From Novosphingobium sp. (GTDB lineage: Bacteria > Pseudomonadota > Alphaproteobacteria > Sphingomonadales > Sphingomonadaceae): a stretch of 64,000 nt of DNA. Under the pieces are notes generated by a model, which was given only the letters and a program-made list of their open reading frames with translations, searched no databases and had not been told where the DNA came from. Positions 10,327-20,154 of the stretch are shown piece after piece (positions within the stretch are counted from its first letter, which is position 1; every line of letters begins with the position of its first letter). The stretch is from NCBI GenBank assembly GCA_024236235.1, contig JACKKV010000003.1, positions 193,501 through 257,500 of the forward strand, written 5' to 3'. The position numbers and the translations under genes are program-made.

Positions 10327-11398
10327 CCCCTTCCAGTTCGCTCAGCGCCCAGCGGGCCGCTTCGGCAACGGTTTCATCGGCATCGCCCAGCAACGCACGC
10401 ACCGGCCCGGCCAGTGCATCGGGCCGGGCGCTGTTGCCCGCCGCGATCAGGCAGTTGCGAATGAAGCGAGTGCGCCCGACCCGCTTGATCGGCGAGCCGG
10501 AGAAAAGCCTGCGAAACGCCGCATCGTCGAGCGTGAGCAGCTCCGCCAGCCGCGGTGCGGCCAGCTCGGCGCGCGGCAGGAACGCCTTGTTGCGCGCGCC
10601 CAGCTCGGCAAAGCTGTTCCAGGGGCAGACAGCCAGGCAATCGTCGCAACCATAGATGCGATTACCGATCGCCTTGCGGAATTCATGCGGGATCGGCCCC
10701 TTGTGCTCGATCGTGAGATAGCTGATGCAGCGCCGCGCATCGAGCTGATAGGGTGCCGGGAATGCGGCAGTGGGGCAGGCGCGCTGGCAGGCATCGCACG
10801 TCCCGCAACGGTCCGCATGGGGCTCCTCGGCCGTGAACTCCAGCTCGGTATAGATTGCCCCCAGGAACAGCCAGCTGCCTTCCTTGCGGCTGACGAGATT
10901 GGTGTGCTTGCCCTGCCAGCCGATCCCCGTGCGCGCGGCCAGCGCTTTTTCCATCACCGGCGCGGTATCGACAAACAGCTTAAGCCGCGCTTCGCCCAGG
11001 CCTTCCCTCTCCGCCGCCGTCACCATCCAGCGGGCCAGCCGCTTGAGCGCCTTCTTCATCACGTCGTGATAATCGGCGCCCTGCGCATAGGCGGAAATAC
11101 GACCATGCGTGCCGACCCCTGCCAGCCGCAAGGGATCCTGCGCGGGAACATAGCTCATGCCGAGCGCGATCACGCTGCGCGCTTCGGGCCACATCGCCTG
11201 TGGTCCGCGCCGCACATCGGCGCGCGTTTCCATCCAGTCCATCTGCCCGTGAAACCCGGCGGCCAGCCATGCGTCGAGCCGCCGTCCGGCCAGCGGGTCA
11301 TCCGTCGCCGGGGCAAAGCCAACCGCCACGAAACCCAGACGGCGCGCCTCTGCGGCCAGGCGATGCTGAAAGGCAGGGGTTGCCGCTGCGTTTACCAA
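10310..11398 (-). CDS. queG: Epoxyqueuosine reductase
   Basis: Catalyses the last step of queuosine synthesis in tRNA, reducing epoxyqueuosine with a cobalamin and two [4Fe-4S] clusters. 362 residues. Cluster ligands are visible at Cys198, 201, 204 and 208 ([12 protein letters not shown]) and Cys251, 254 and 258 ([10 protein letters not shown]), with an extra Cys224 in RRCISYL. A C-terminal HEAT-like segment ends the protein. It is divergent from the ABC transporter genes. Confidence 0.95.
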   Translation of the reverse strand: MVNAAATPAFQHRLAAEARRLGFVAVGFAPATDDPLAGRRLDAWLAAGFHGQMDWMETRADVRRGPQAMWPEARSVIALGMSYVPAQDPLRLAGVGTHGRISAYAQGADYHDVMKKALKRLARWMVTAAEREGLGEARLKLFVDTAPVMEKALAARTGIGWQGKHTNLVSRKEGSWLFLGAIYTELEFTAEEPHADRCGTCDACQRACPTAAFPAPYQLDARRCISYLTIEHKGPIPHEFRKAIGNRIYGCDDCLAVCPWNSFAELGARNKAFLPRAELAAPRLAELLTLDDAAFRRLFSGSPIKRVGRTRFIRNCLIAAGNSARPDALAGPVRALLGDADETVAEAARWALSELEGVTSVP

Positions 11399-11442
11399 GT
11401 TTTCTGAGGCTCCCTTTCACACAACGCCCCTATCCGACGTGT

Positions 11443-12438
11443 ATGAAGATGGAGCTAGGCCAGTTGCAACCCGCGCACAATATGGCGCGCCCGCTCGCGA
11501 TTGATGCGCGCGGGCTCGTCAAGCGTTTCGAAGGCACGCTTGCGGTCGACGGGGTCGATCTCGCCGTGCCCGAAGGTGCGATTTATGGAATTCTCGGTCC
11601 CAATGGCGCGGGCAAGACGACAACCTTGCGCATGCTGATTGGCATCATCGATCCCGATACCGGTACGCGGCGGGTGCTGGGCCATGACCGCCCGCAGGAG
11701 ATCGCGCGACAGATCGGCTATCTGCCCGAAGAGCGCGGCCTCTACCCTTCGATGAAGGCGGTGGAAGCCATCGCCTTCATGGGCGCCTTGCGCGGCGTCC
11801 CGCTGGCGCAGGGGCGGCGGCGCGGGCGCGAATTGCTGGAACGCCATGGATTGGGCCATGCCGCAGACCGCCAGATTCGCCAGCTGTCCAAGGGCATGGC
11901 ACAGACCGTGCAATTGCTTGGCACGCTGGTCCATCGCCCGCGCCTGGTGGTGTTTGACGAGCCGTTTTCAGGACTGGACGCACTTAACCAGGGCAAGCTG
12001 GAAGAGCTGATCCGCAACCTTGCCGCCGAAGGCACCACGGTGATCTTTTCCACTCATGTCATCGCACATGCCGAACGGCTGTGCGAAGGTATCGCCATCA
12101 TCGCCGGCGGCCAGGTGCCCTTTGCCGGATCAGTCGATGTCGCCCGCGATCGCATCGCCCCGCAGGTGCGGCTGGAAACCCGCGCCGCAGACGGTCCGTG
12201 GCGCAGCGCGCTGCCCGCCGATGCCCGCAGCGCAACCAAGGCCGGCGCCGGCACTTTCTGGCACTTTTCCCTGCCCGATGGCGGAATCGAACAATTGCTG
12301 CGCAGGCTGATCGAAGGGGAGGCGGGCATCCTCTCGCTCTCCATCGAACGCGCAGGGCTGCACGATGCCTTTGTGGCGATCGCCGGGGAAGCGGCGGCGC
12401 GCGCGCTGGGGCGGACCAACGATGGAGAGGACGCATGA
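11443..12438 (+). CDS. ABC transporter ATP-binding protein (NatA-type)
   Basis: ATPase subunit, about 331 residues from this ATG, of an ABC-2 exporter whose membrane subunit is the next gene. Walker A (GPNGAGKTT), the signature LSKGMAQ, and Walker B (VVFDEPFSGLD) are present; the pattern and the EERGLYP segment resemble NatA-like sodium or drug exporters. A later ATG at 11482 (MARPLAI) is an equally good start; neither has a strong ribosome binding site. The divergent queG leaves a promoter region of about 45 bp. Confidence 0.88.
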   Translation: MKMELGQLQPAHNMARPLAIDARGLVKRFEGTLAVDGVDLAVPEGAIYGILGPNGAGKTTTLRMLIGIIDPDTGTRRVLGHDRPQEIARQIGYLPEERGLYPSMKAVEAIAFMGALRGVPLAQGRRRGRELLERHGLGHAADRQIRQLSKGMAQTVQLLGTLVHRPRLVVFDEPFSGLDALNQGKLEELIRNLAAEGTTVIFSTHVIAHAERLCEGIAIIAGGQVPFAGSVDVARDRIAPQVRLETRAADGPWRSALPADARSATKAGAGTFWHFSLPDGGIEQLLRRLIEGEAGILSLSIERAGLHDAFVAIAGEAAARALGRTNDGEDA

Positions 12439-13673
12439 GCGCAGGCAGGCTATCCCATCTCCAGGCCGCCTGGGTGATTGCCCGGCGCGATTTCGTTGCG
12501 GTGCTGTTCAGCCGGGCGTTTTTCTTCTTCCTGCTGGGGCCGCTGTTCCCGCTGGTGGTGGGGGCGATGGCGGGCGGCATTGGCCAGAAAGTGGCGAGCG
12601 AGGCGAACCAGTCCGACATCGGCGTGGTCATGGCGCCTGCTGACAGCAAGGCGATGGTTGCCGCCTATCGCGAACTTGCGCCGCGCCTTGGCACCACCCT
12701 GCCCCGGCTGGTGGAGATGGAGTTGCCCGGCGATGTCGCCGATCCCGAACAATTCCTGCGCGAACGGCGCGGCGAGGCAGCAGCGATTGTCACCGGCACC
12801 CCGGCCACGCCCGTGCTGACCGGCCCGCCCGAAGCGATCGGTAACTGGCGCGGGCCACTGTCACTGGTCGCCGCATCCGCCGCCAGCGCGGACAAGCCAT
12901 CCTATCCCGAAGTTGCAACCGTCGCGGTCGCAACCAGCGCGGCCAAGGAACGCGCCGGACGCATCCTGACCGCCCAGGCCGGACAAATGCTGCTGTTCCT
13001 GCTGACCATGCTGCTGGCCGGGATGGTCCTGTCCAATCTGGTGGAAGAAAAGGGCAACAAGATCATCGAGGTACTGGCCGCCGCCATTCCGCTCGATGCG
13101 CTGTTCATGGGCAAGCTGTTTGCCATGCTGGGCGTCTCCATCGTCGGCATCGCGGTATGGGGATCAGTCGGCGGCATGCTCGCCGCACTGGGCAGCGGCG
13201 CACTGCCGTCCCTGCCCGAACCGGGGGTCGGCTGGCCGCTGTTCTTCGTGCTGGGGGTAATCTATTTTGCGATGGCCTATCTCCTGCTCGGCTCGATCTT
13301 CCTCGCCATCGGCTCGCTCGCCAATACGGTGCGCGAGGTGCAGACGCTGTCCATGCCCGTCACCATGGCCCAGCTGATGGTGTTCTTCTTCGCCAGCTAC
13401 GCGCTGTCGCAACCGGATAGCTGGGTAGGTTTTGCCGCTGATGTCTTCCCGCTCAGCTCGCCCTTCGCGATGCTGGCCCTGGCGGCGCAGAGCGAACGGC
13501 TCGCCCCTCATGCCCTCGCGCTCGCCTGGCAGGCGCTGTGGGTCTATCTATTCGTGCGGGCAGGCGCCGCCCTGTTCCGCCGCCGGGTGATGAAATCCGG
13601 CCCAGCGCGGGCGGGCAGGGCTCCGGGCACCTTCTCGGACCTGCTGCGCAAAACACGCCGCGCCGCCGGTTGA
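12435..13673 (+). CDS. ABC-2 type permease (NatB-like)
   Basis: A 412-residue integral membrane partner of the preceding ATPase, linked by an ATGA overlap. Architecture: one N-terminal membrane segment (FFFFLLGPLFPLVVGAMAGG), a large extracytoplasmic loop of about 140 residues, then five or so membrane helices in the second half, including MLLFLLTMLLAGMVLSNLVE followed by the EEKGNKIIEVL segment typical of NatB/YhaP permeases. Substrate unknown; sodium or a hydrophobic compound are both possible. Confidence 0.85.
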   Translation: MSAGRLSHLQAAWVIARRDFVAVLFSRAFFFFLLGPLFPLVVGAMAGGIGQKVASEANQSDIGVVMAPADSKAMVAAYRELAPRLGTTLPRLVEMELPGDVADPEQFLRERRGEAAAIVTGTPATPVLTGPPEAIGNWRGPLSLVAASAASADKPSYPEVATVAVATSAAKERAGRILTAQAGQMLLFLLTMLLAGMVLSNLVEEKGNKIIEVLAAAIPLDALFMGKLFAMLGVSIVGIAVWGSVGGMLAALGSGALPSLPEPGVGWPLFFVLGVIYFAMAYLLLGSIFLAIGSLANTVREVQTLSMPVTMAQLMVFFFASYALSQPDSWVGFAADVFPLSSPFAMLALAAQSERLAPHALALAWQALWVYLFVRAGAALFRRRVMKSGPARAGRAPGTFSDLLRKTRRAAG

Positions 13674-13717
13674 ACGTTCATTGCCCGCTCAGCCTGGGCG
13701 GGGTAGGGTTCGGGGCC

Positions 13718-14212
13718 ATGCAGGAACGCCTCACTCGCCGCCGCATGCTGGCCTGGCTCGGCGCCGGGGCGGCACTGCCGCTTGCCGCCGCATGCGATGC
13801 ACAAAAGGCGCAGGCGAAAAGTTTCCCCATCCAGCTGAGCGAGGCTGAGTGGGGGAGGAGGCTCACACCGGCGCAATTCCGTATCCTGCGCGAGGAAGGA
13901 ACTGAACGCCCGTTCACCTCCCCCCTGAACCGGGAAAAGCGCAACGGCACCTTCCTGTGCGCCGGATGCCGCAATGAGCTGTTCGATGCGCGCACCAAAT
14001 ATGACAGCAAAACCGGCTGGCCAAGCTTCTGGAAGCCATTGCCGGGCGCGGTCGGCACTTCCACCGATTACAAACTCGGCTATCCGCGAACCGAGGTGCA
14101 TTGCGCCGATTGCGGCGGGCATCTGGGCCATGTCTTTGATGACGGGCCGCCCCCCACCGGCAAGCGGTACTGCATGAATGGCGTGGCGATGCTGTTCCGC
14201 CCTGCGGCCTGA
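13718..14212 (+). CDS. msrB: Peptide-methionine (R)-S-oxide reductase, exported
   Basis: Repairs methionine-R-sulfoxide in proteins. 164 residues with an N-terminal export signal: twin-arginine-like RRR at 7-9, hydrophobic stretch, and a lipobox-like AAAC at Cys26, so it may be a Tat-exported lipoprotein. The catalytic domain has both zinc CxxC pairs (CAGC, CADC), the TGWPSFWKP core and the catalytic cysteine in RYCMN. A second, cytosolic msrB lies at 58654 and an exported msrA at 20655, so this one is probably the envelope enzyme. Confidence 0.92.
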   Translation: MQERLTRRRMLAWLGAGAALPLAAACDAQKAQAKSFPIQLSEAEWGRRLTPAQFRILREEGTERPFTSPLNREKRNGTFLCAGCRNELFDARTKYDSKTGWPSFWKPLPGAVGTSTDYKLGYPRTEVHCADCGGHLGHVFDDGPPPTGKRYCMNGVAMLFRPAA

Positions 14213-14222
14213 AGCGCAGTCT

Positions 14223-14308
14223 CTGGTGCGGGCGGCGGGACTCGAACCCGCACGAGCAAAGCTCAGGGGATTTTAAGTCCCCGGCGTCTACCATTCCGCC
14301 ACGCCCGC
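14223..14308 (-). tRNA. tRNA-Leu (anticodon UAA)
   Basis: On the minus strand: 7-bp acceptor GCGGGCG/CGCCCGC, D arm, anticodon stem GGGGA/TCCCC with loop CTTAAAA (anticodon TAA), a long variable arm typical of leucine tRNAs, a T arm containing GTTCGAGTC, discriminator A and encoded CCA. It reads UUA codons, rare in GC-rich genomes. Confidence 0.96.
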
Positions 14309-14375
14309 ACGCTGCACGGCGCAGTCGGGCTAGACCGTCCGCCGCCGCGAGGCAATCGCCCAGCGGATCGCGCGC

Positions 14376-14789
14376 CTATTTGTCGAAGGTGAAGCGGAAC
14401 AGGATCATCCCGCCAAGCATGCCGCCCAGGAAAATCACCGCAGCAACGGGCACCAGCGCAAGCGCGGCAAAGCCGGGGCCAGGGCAGACCCCCGCAATCC
14501 CCCAGCCTACCCCGAACAGGGCCGCACCAGTGATCAGGCGCGAATCGAGATCCTTGCGCGTCGGCAGCGAGAATTTTTCGCCGAACAGGGGCCGCGCCAT
14601 GGCCGGTTGAATGCGCCAGGCAATGGCAGTGACCAGCAGCGCCGATCCCATCACGAACACCAGCGTCGGATCCCACTCGCCAAACAGGTCGAGAAAACCG
14701 CGCACCCGCATCGGGTCAGTCATGCCTGACAGGGCGAGCCCGGCACCGAACAGGGCACCGGCGAACAGGGCTGAAACAAGATTGCGCAT
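14376..14789 (-). CDS. YeeE/YedE-family membrane protein (second subunit)
   Basis: A 137-residue membrane protein with about four helices and the family motifs GALFGAGLALSGM near the N-terminus and GWGIAGVCPGPGFAAL in the second half. This family takes up thiosulfate or other reduced sulfur species; the conserved cysteine in GVCPGP is part of the transport path in characterised homologues. It starts in a TGATG overlap with the upstream paralogue, with which it likely forms one transporter. Confidence 0.85.
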   Translation of the reverse strand: MRNLVSALFAGALFGAGLALSGMTDPMRVRGFLDLFGEWDPTLVFVMGSALLVTAIAWRIQPAMARPLFGEKFSLPTRKDLDSRLITGAALFGVGWGIAGVCPGPGFAALALVPVAAVIFLGGMLGGMILFRFTFDK

Positions 14790-15262
14790 CAACCCGCGAC
14801 CCCCAGCGCCCGCATGATCAGGATCGTGACGATCCCGGTGAAAATGAAAGTGACGGTGGCGACAATCGATCGCGCTGACAGCCGACTGACCCCGCATACG
14901 CCATGGCCGCTGGTGCAGCCCGATCCCAGCCGGGTGCCGAAACCGACCACCACGCCCGCGACCAGCAGGAACGGCCATTCGGGGAAACTGCCCGCCCCGC
15001 GCCCGGTGAGGAGATTGAGAATGGCGGCGCCCACCGGCAAGCCGAGGATGAACAGCACCGCCATGCTGCGCGGCATCCCTTCGCCGCTGAGGCCGAAAGC
15101 GCGCGCCGCAATGCCCGATACGCCTGCCACGCGGCCAAGGCCAAGCAGGGTAAAGCTTGCAGCCAGCCCGATCAGTGCCCCGCCCAGGACGCCAGCCAGC
15201 GGGTCTGCGCCGGGGAACCCGGGGATTTGCAACCAGTCAGGGGTCAACAGCGGCACAGCCAT
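14789..15262 (-). CDS. YeeE/YedE-family membrane protein (first subunit)
   Basis: A 157-residue paralogue of the next gene, with about four or five membrane helices. Motifs: LGGALIGLAASFTLLGLGRVAGVSGI and the cysteine motif GTRLGSGCTSGHGVCG. Two-gene half-size versions are common in proteobacteria and are thought to move sulfur compounds. No sulfurtransferase or ArsR-type regulator is adjacent, so the substrate is not pinned down. Confidence 0.85.
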   Translation of the reverse strand: MAVPLLTPDWLQIPGFPGADPLAGVLGGALIGLAASFTLLGLGRVAGVSGIAARAFGLSGEGMPRSMAVLFILGLPVGAAILNLLTGRGAGSFPEWPFLLVAGVVVGFGTRLGSGCTSGHGVCGVSRLSARSIVATVTFIFTGIVTILIMRALGVAG

Positions 15263-15368
15263 GGCGATATCCTCTTGTCGTTATGTTTCAGGCGATGGAG
15301 TCTGTTTGGGGGCGCGGATCACGCGCCCGCTTTCCTCCTGGCAATCGGCTTGCGCCTGCGCGCGACGC

Positions 15369-15650
15369 TTACTCCGCGTTCAGCCGTTCGCGCATTTCCT
15401 TGCCCGGCTTGAAATAGGGCACGCGCTTCGCCGGAACGGCAACGGATTCCCCGGTGCGGGGATTGCGGCCCTTGCGCGCATCGCGCTCGCGCGTGGAAAA
15501 GGCCCCAAAGCCGCGCAATTCCACCCGGCCACCTTCAGCCAGCCGTTGCGCGATCTCGTCGAAGAATATGTCAAGCACCTGCTCGACTTCTTCGGCGCGA
15601 AGCTCGGGATTGTCCCGAGCCAGGGTTTCAAGCAATTCCGACCTGATCAT
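15369..15650 (-). CDS. ihfB: Integration host factor subunit beta
   Basis: A 93-residue DNA-bending protein of the HU/IHF family; pairs with IHF-alpha. The DNA-binding arm (NPRTGESVAVPAKRVPYFKPG) and the start MIRSELLETLA are typical of IhfB. The frame extends upstream to 15716, but the internal ATG at 15650 gives the normal family length. A 106-nt gap separates it from the YeeE gene, and it is divergent from the peptide transporter. Confidence 0.95.
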   Translation of the reverse strand: MIRSELLETLARDNPELRAEEVEQVLDIFFDEIAQRLAEGGRVELRGFGAFSTRERDARKGRNPRTGESVAVPAKRVPYFKPGKEMRERLNAE

Positions 15651-15766
15651 CGTCAATCTCCCCCAACCGCCCCCGTGCCTTTCCCCCAAGGCGGCCCGGC
15701 GTTGGACTGGCCACAAAGCAGTCGCAAGAGTGCCAGATCAACGGCTCCGACGCAATCGCCCTGACA

Positions 15767-15794
15767 TAATAATTATTACATTAGATATGTATCT
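15767..15794. promoter_or_regulatory. AT-rich palindromes between ihfB and the peptide transporter
   Basis: In an otherwise GC-rich 244-nt divergent intergenic region there is a perfect 12-bp palindrome TAATAATTATTA (15767-15778) followed 4 nt later by the inverted repeat AGATA-TG-TATCT (15783-15794). These are candidates for a regulator or IHF-type binding site, or for the AT-rich core of divergent promoters. The function is inferred only from position and symmetry. Confidence 0.4.
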
Positions 15795-15894
15795 ATCAGC
15801 AAACTCCGAAACAAGCGCTTCACAGCAGCGGCAATTGCGATAGTCTTGGCGCCGCCGACGGCCCGGACCGGCCAGCAATCACGGGGGAAACAGA

Positions 15895-17472
15895 ATGAAA
15901 AACATGACCTTGTGGAACGAGGGAGACTGGATCGCGGCGATCGCGGCGCTGGCCCTGTTCGGCTTTCTGGCAGCGGGCGGGTTGCTGGCGGCCAGCCGGT
16001 CCGACCGGGCGATCGGCCATCCGCGCGGGCTGTTCGTGCTGTTCTATGCCGAAATGTGGGAACGCTTTTCCTATTACGGCATGCGCGCCCTGCTGGTGCT
16101 CTACCTCACCAAGCACTGGTTGTTTTCCGACGGGCAGGCCAGCCTGATCTACGGTGCTTACGGCAGCCTGGTCTATATCACGCCGGTGCTGGGCGGGCTG
16201 CTGGCTGACCGGGTGCTGGGCCAGCGCAAGGCCGTGGTGTTCGGCGGGGTGTTGCTGGCCTGCGGCCACGCGCTGATGGCGGTGGAAGGCAGCGGCGGAC
16301 AGGGCGATCCGGCCATCAATATATTCTGGGCGGCGCTGGCCTTCATCATTGTCGGCTCCGGTTTTCTCAAGGCCAATATCTCGGTCATCGTCGGCCAGCT
16401 CTATGGCCTGAAGGATACGCGGCGGGACGCGGCCTATACGATCTTCTACATGGGGGTGAATGTGGGTGCGGCATTGGGCACGATCCTGGTCGGCTATCTG
16501 GGCGAGACGATCGGCTGGGCCTACGGCTTCGGCCTGGCCGGGATCGGCATGGTGCTGGGTCTGATCATCTTCATTGCCGGGAAGGGCGCGCTGCAGGGCC
16601 ACGGCGAACCGCCCGCCCCGCTTGCCCGGGGGCGCGAAATGCGGATTTACGGCATCGGCGCGGGCGCGGTGGCAGTGATCTGGCTGCTGGTGCAATATCA
16701 GGACGTGATCCAGACCCTGCTGATCGTCAGCGGCGTCACGATGCTGGGCTATACGCTTTACGAAGCGCTGAAACTGCCGAAGGAACCGCGCGAGCGGATG
16801 TTTGCGATCCTGTTCCTGATCGCGCTCAACCCGCTGTTCTGGGGCCTGTTCGAACAGGCGGGTGGCAGTCTCAACCTCTATACGGATCGCTATGTCGACC
16901 GGCAGGGTGTGCCGACCAGCCTGTTCCAGTCAATCAACCCGATCTACATCGTGCTGCTGGCCCCGCTCTTCGCCGGGTTGTGGACCTGGCTGGCCAAGCG
17001 CGGGAAGGAACCTTCCGCGCCCGCCAAATTCGGCCTCGCGCTGGTGCAGGTCGGGCTGGGCTTTCTGGTGTTCGTATGGGGGGCACGGGCAGTGGGGCCG
17101 GACGCGATGCTGCCGGTGATCTTCGTCTTTCTGATCTACCTGCTGCATACCACGGGCGAGCTGTGCCTGTCTCCGGTCGGCCTGTCAGCGATGACCCGCC
17201 TGTCCCCCCTGCATCTGGGCAGTTTCATCATGGGGGCGTGGTTCTACATGACGGCGGTAGGCAGTTTCGTGGCCGGCAAGATCGGTGAGGCGACTGGCGG
17301 CGAGGACGGGGAGATGTCCAAGGCAGTAACGCTGGCCATTTACGAGAAGATCGGCTGGATTTCGATCGGTGTGGCGGTGCTGGTGTTGCTGGTCGCGCCC
17401 GTGGTAAAGCGCTGGATGCATCTCGATACGCTGCGCGATGCTGAAGGGGACGGGGAAGGGGCACAATCATGA
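15895..17472 (+). CDS. POT-family proton-dependent oligopeptide transporter
   Basis: A 525-residue inner-membrane transporter of the PTR2/POT family, with about 14 hydrophobic segments. It imports di- and tripeptides with protons. The family signature is visible near the N-terminus as FYAEMWERFSYYGMRALL (ExxERFxYY), and LGGLLADRVLGQRKAVVFGG and GSGFLKANISVIVGQLY follow in the usual order. An ATGA overlap links it to the NnrU gene, so the two are translated together. Confidence 0.93.
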   Translation: MKNMTLWNEGDWIAAIAALALFGFLAAGGLLAASRSDRAIGHPRGLFVLFYAEMWERFSYYGMRALLVLYLTKHWLFSDGQASLIYGAYGSLVYITPVLGGLLADRVLGQRKAVVFGGVLLACGHALMAVEGSGGQGDPAINIFWAALAFIIVGSGFLKANISVIVGQLYGLKDTRRDAAYTIFYMGVNVGAALGTILVGYLGETIGWAYGFGLAGIGMVLGLIIFIAGKGALQGHGEPPAPLARGREMRIYGIGAGAVAVIWLLVQYQDVIQTLLIVSGVTMLGYTLYEALKLPKEPRERMFAILFLIALNPLFWGLFEQAGGSLNLYTDRYVDRQGVPTSLFQSINPIYIVLLAPLFAGLWTWLAKRGKEPSAPAKFGLALVQVGLGFLVFVWGARAVGPDAMLPVIFVFLIYLLHTTGELCLSPVGLSAMTRLSPLHLGSFIMGAWFYMTAVGSFVAGKIGEATGGEDGEMSKAVTLAIYEKIGWISIGVAVLVLLVAPVVKRWMHLDTLRDAEGDGEGAQS

Positions 17473-18143
17473 ATCCGCAACTCACATCATTGCTGGCCGC
17501 CAGCATCGCCTTTGTCGGCACGCATTTCATTCTGTCGCATCCGTTGCGCGCAGGGCTGGTACGCGCGCTCGGCGAGAAGGGCTTTCTGGCCGTGTATTCG
17601 CTGGTCAGCCTTGGCACATTCGCCTGGATGGTGATGGCCTTTCGCGCCTCGCCACCCGGCGCTGGCGTGATGAGCGACGGTGCATGGGTGGCGGCAAGCG
17701 TGCTGACCATCGTCGCGCTGGTGCTGTTCATCGGCTCGCTGTCCGGCAACCCGGCCTTGCCCGATACGCCTGCGGACAAGGTCGCGGCGGCACGGGCGCA
17801 GGGCGTGTTTCGCGTCACCCGCCACCCGATGATGTGGGGCTTTGCGCTGTGGGCACTGGCTCATATTCTGCTGGGGTGGAGCGAACGGACCCTGATTCTG
17901 GCCGGATCGCTGCTGATCCTGGCGCTGGTCGGTGCGCATTTGCAGGACCGCAAGAAGGAAGCGCTGCTGGGCGATGTCTGGTCGCACTGGGAAGCGCAGA
18001 CCAGTTACTGGCCACGCTGGCACCGACTGGGCGCGGCCGGACCGCTGATATGGATGACAGCGATCGTCGTGTGGCTGGGGGCGACCTGGGCGCATCTGTG
18101 GCTGGCCGGCATCCCGGCGGGCGTGTGGAAATGGGCGGGCTGA
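17469..18143 (+). CDS. NnrU family membrane protein
   Basis: A 224-residue membrane protein of the NnrU family, with about six helices and the typical RVTRHPMMWGFALWALAHI segment. NnrU was named from denitrification clusters and is related to isoprenylcysteine methyltransferase-like membrane enzymes; its function is not settled. Here it is coupled to a peptide transporter rather than to nitrogen-oxide genes. Its stop codon abuts the stop of convergent dxs (TGATCA). Confidence 0.88.
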   Translation: MNPQLTSLLAASIAFVGTHFILSHPLRAGLVRALGEKGFLAVYSLVSLGTFAWMVMAFRASPPGAGVMSDGAWVAASVLTIVALVLFIGSLSGNPALPDTPADKVAAARAQGVFRVTRHPMMWGFALWALAHILLGWSERTLILAGSLLILALVGAHLQDRKKEALLGDVWSHWEAQTSYWPRWHRLGAAGPLIWMTAIVVWLGATWAHLWLAGIPAGVWKWAG

Positions 18144-20066
18144 TCAGGCCCGCGCTTCTTCCACTCCGGCACTGTTGTGCCGCAGCGCCTTGAGCACCGT
18201 CTCCACGATCTGCGGCGCGTTGAGCCTGGCATCGTCATATTGCCGATCCGGCGCATCATGATCCTGAAAAAGGTCCGGAAGGCGCATGGTGCGGATCTTC
18301 AGCCCGGCATCCGTCAGCCCTTCATCACTGGCCAGCGTCAGCACATGCGCGCCCAGCCCGCCAATGCTGCCTTCCTCGACCGTCACGATCACCTCGTGGC
18401 TGGCCATGAGCTGGCGGATCAGTGCGCTGTCCAGCGGCTTGGCAAAGCGCAGGTCGGCCACCGTGGTGGAAAGCCCCCTGGCTTCCAGCTGTTCCGCCGC
18501 TGTCAGCGCTTCGCCCAGACGGGTGCCGAGTGACAGCAGCGCGACCTTGCTGCCCTGCTTGACGATCCGCCCCTTGCCGATTTCCAGACGCTGCGGCGTT
18601 TGCGGCAACGCAACGCCCACCCCATTGCCGCGCGGATAGCGGAAGGCAATGGGGCCGCTGTCATGGCAGGCGGCGGTATGCACCATATGCACCAGTTCCG
18701 CCTCATCAGCGGCGGCCATCACCACCAGATTGGGCAGGGTCGCGAGATAGGTGATGTCGAAGCTGCCGGCATGCGTGGCGCCATCCGCCCCGACCAGCCC
18801 CGCCCGGTCAATCGCGAAACGCACCGGCAGGTTCTGGATCGCCACATCATGCACCACCTGATCGAAGGCGCGCTGCAGGAAGGTCGAATAGATCGCGCAA
18901 AAGGGGCGCATGCCCTGCGCGGCCAGCCCGGCCGCGAAAGTCACGGCATGCTGTTCGGCAATGCCGACATCGAAGCTGCGTTCGGGGTAAGCCTGTTCGA
19001 ACCGGTCCAGACCCGTGCCCGACGGCATGGCGGCGGTGATCGCGCAGATGGTGTCATCCCGCCCCGCTTCGGCAATCAGCGCATCAGCGAAGACCGCAGT
19101 ATAGCTGGGCGGGCCGCCAGCGCTTTTCTTCTGTTCGCCGGTAATGACGTCGAATTTCTGGACGCCGTGATATTTGTCCGCTGCCGCTTCGGCCGGACCA
19201 TAGCCCTTGCCCTTCTGCGTGACGACATGGACGAGACACGGCCCCTCCGCCGCATCGCGCACATTCTGCAGGACCGGAACGAGTGCATCAAGATCGTGCC
19301 CGTCAATCGGCCCGACATAATAGAAGCCCAGCTCCTCGAACAGGGTGCCGCCCATCGCCATGCCGCGCGCGAATTCATCCGCCTTGTGCGCGGCGCGATG
19401 CAGCGGGCGCGGCAATTTGCGGGCAAAGCGGCGGGCCAGTTCGCGCAGGCCCAGGAACCGGCCACTGGAAACCAGCCGCGCGAGATAGGATGACAGTGCG
19501 CCCACCGGCGGCGCAATCGACATGTCATTGTCATTGAGGATCACGACCAGCCGGTTGCCAGCCTGCTTGGCATTGTTCATCGCCTCATAGGCCATGCCCG
19601 CGCTCATCGCGCCATCGCCGATCACGGCGATCCCCTTGCCCGGTCGGTCCGCCAGCTTGTTGGCCACGGCGAAGCCCAGCGCGGCGGAAATCGAGGTGCT
19701 TGAATGCGCGGCACCGAAGGGATCATATTCGCTTTCGCTGCGTTTGGTGAAGCCTGACAGGCCACCACCCTGGCGCAGCGTGCGGATCCGGTCGCGCCGT
19801 CCGGTCAGGATCTTGTGCGGATAGGCCTGATGGCCGACATCCCACACCAACCGGTCACGCGGCGTGTCGAAGACGTAATGCACCGCCACGGTCAGTTCCA
19901 CCACGCCAAGCCCTGACCCCAGATGGCCGCCGGTCTGCCCCACCGCCGCGATCATTTCGCTGCGCAGTTCATCGGCAAGCTGGCGTAGCTGGCGGGATTC
20001 CAGACGCCTGAGATCCTCGGGCAGGTGAACAAGATCAAGCAGGGGGGTGGCCGGGGTTTCGGACAT
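18144..20066 (-). CDS. dxs: 1-deoxy-D-xylulose-5-phosphate synthase
   Basis: Condenses pyruvate and glyceraldehyde-3-phosphate in the first step of the MEP isoprenoid pathway; thiamine-diphosphate enzyme of 640 residues, normal length. The ThDP-binding segment [17 protein letters not shown]...NDNDMSI, the [14 protein letters not shown] motif and a transketolase C-terminal domain are all present. An 88-nt gap separates it from the Zur-like gene upstream, so it probably has its own promoter. Confidence 0.98.
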   Translation of the reverse strand: MSETPATPLLDLVHLPEDLRRLESRQLRQLADELRSEMIAAVGQTGGHLGSGLGVVELTVAVHYVFDTPRDRLVWDVGHQAYPHKILTGRRDRIRTLRQGGGLSGFTKRSESEYDPFGAAHSSTSISAALGFAVANKLADRPGKGIAVIGDGAMSAGMAYEAMNNAKQAGNRLVVILNDNDMSIAPPVGALSSYLARLVSSGRFLGLRELARRFARKLPRPLHRAAHKADEFARGMAMGGTLFEELGFYYVGPIDGHDLDALVPVLQNVRDAAEGPCLVHVVTQKGKGYGPAEAAADKYHGVQKFDVITGEQKKSAGGPPSYTAVFADALIAEAGRDDTICAITAAMPSGTGLDRFEQAYPERSFDVGIAEQHAVTFAAGLAAQGMRPFCAIYSTFLQRAFDQVVHDVAIQNLPVRFAIDRAGLVGADGATHAGSFDITYLATLPNLVVMAAADEAELVHMVHTAACHDSGPIAFRYPRGNGVGVALPQTPQRLEIGKGRIVKQGSKVALLSLGTRLGEALTAAEQLEARGLSTTVADLRFAKPLDSALIRQLMASHEVIVTVEEGSIGGLGAHVLTLASDEGLTDAGLKIRTMRLPDLFQDHDAPDRQYDDARLNAPQIVETVLKALRHNSAGVEEARA

Positions 20067-20154
20067 TGTCAGTGTTTACACGCGATTGGCTGGACTGTCG
20101 ATGAATGCACAGCAGGGAAAGTCAGGGCGCGCTTGGCCGCAAAGTGCGGAAATC

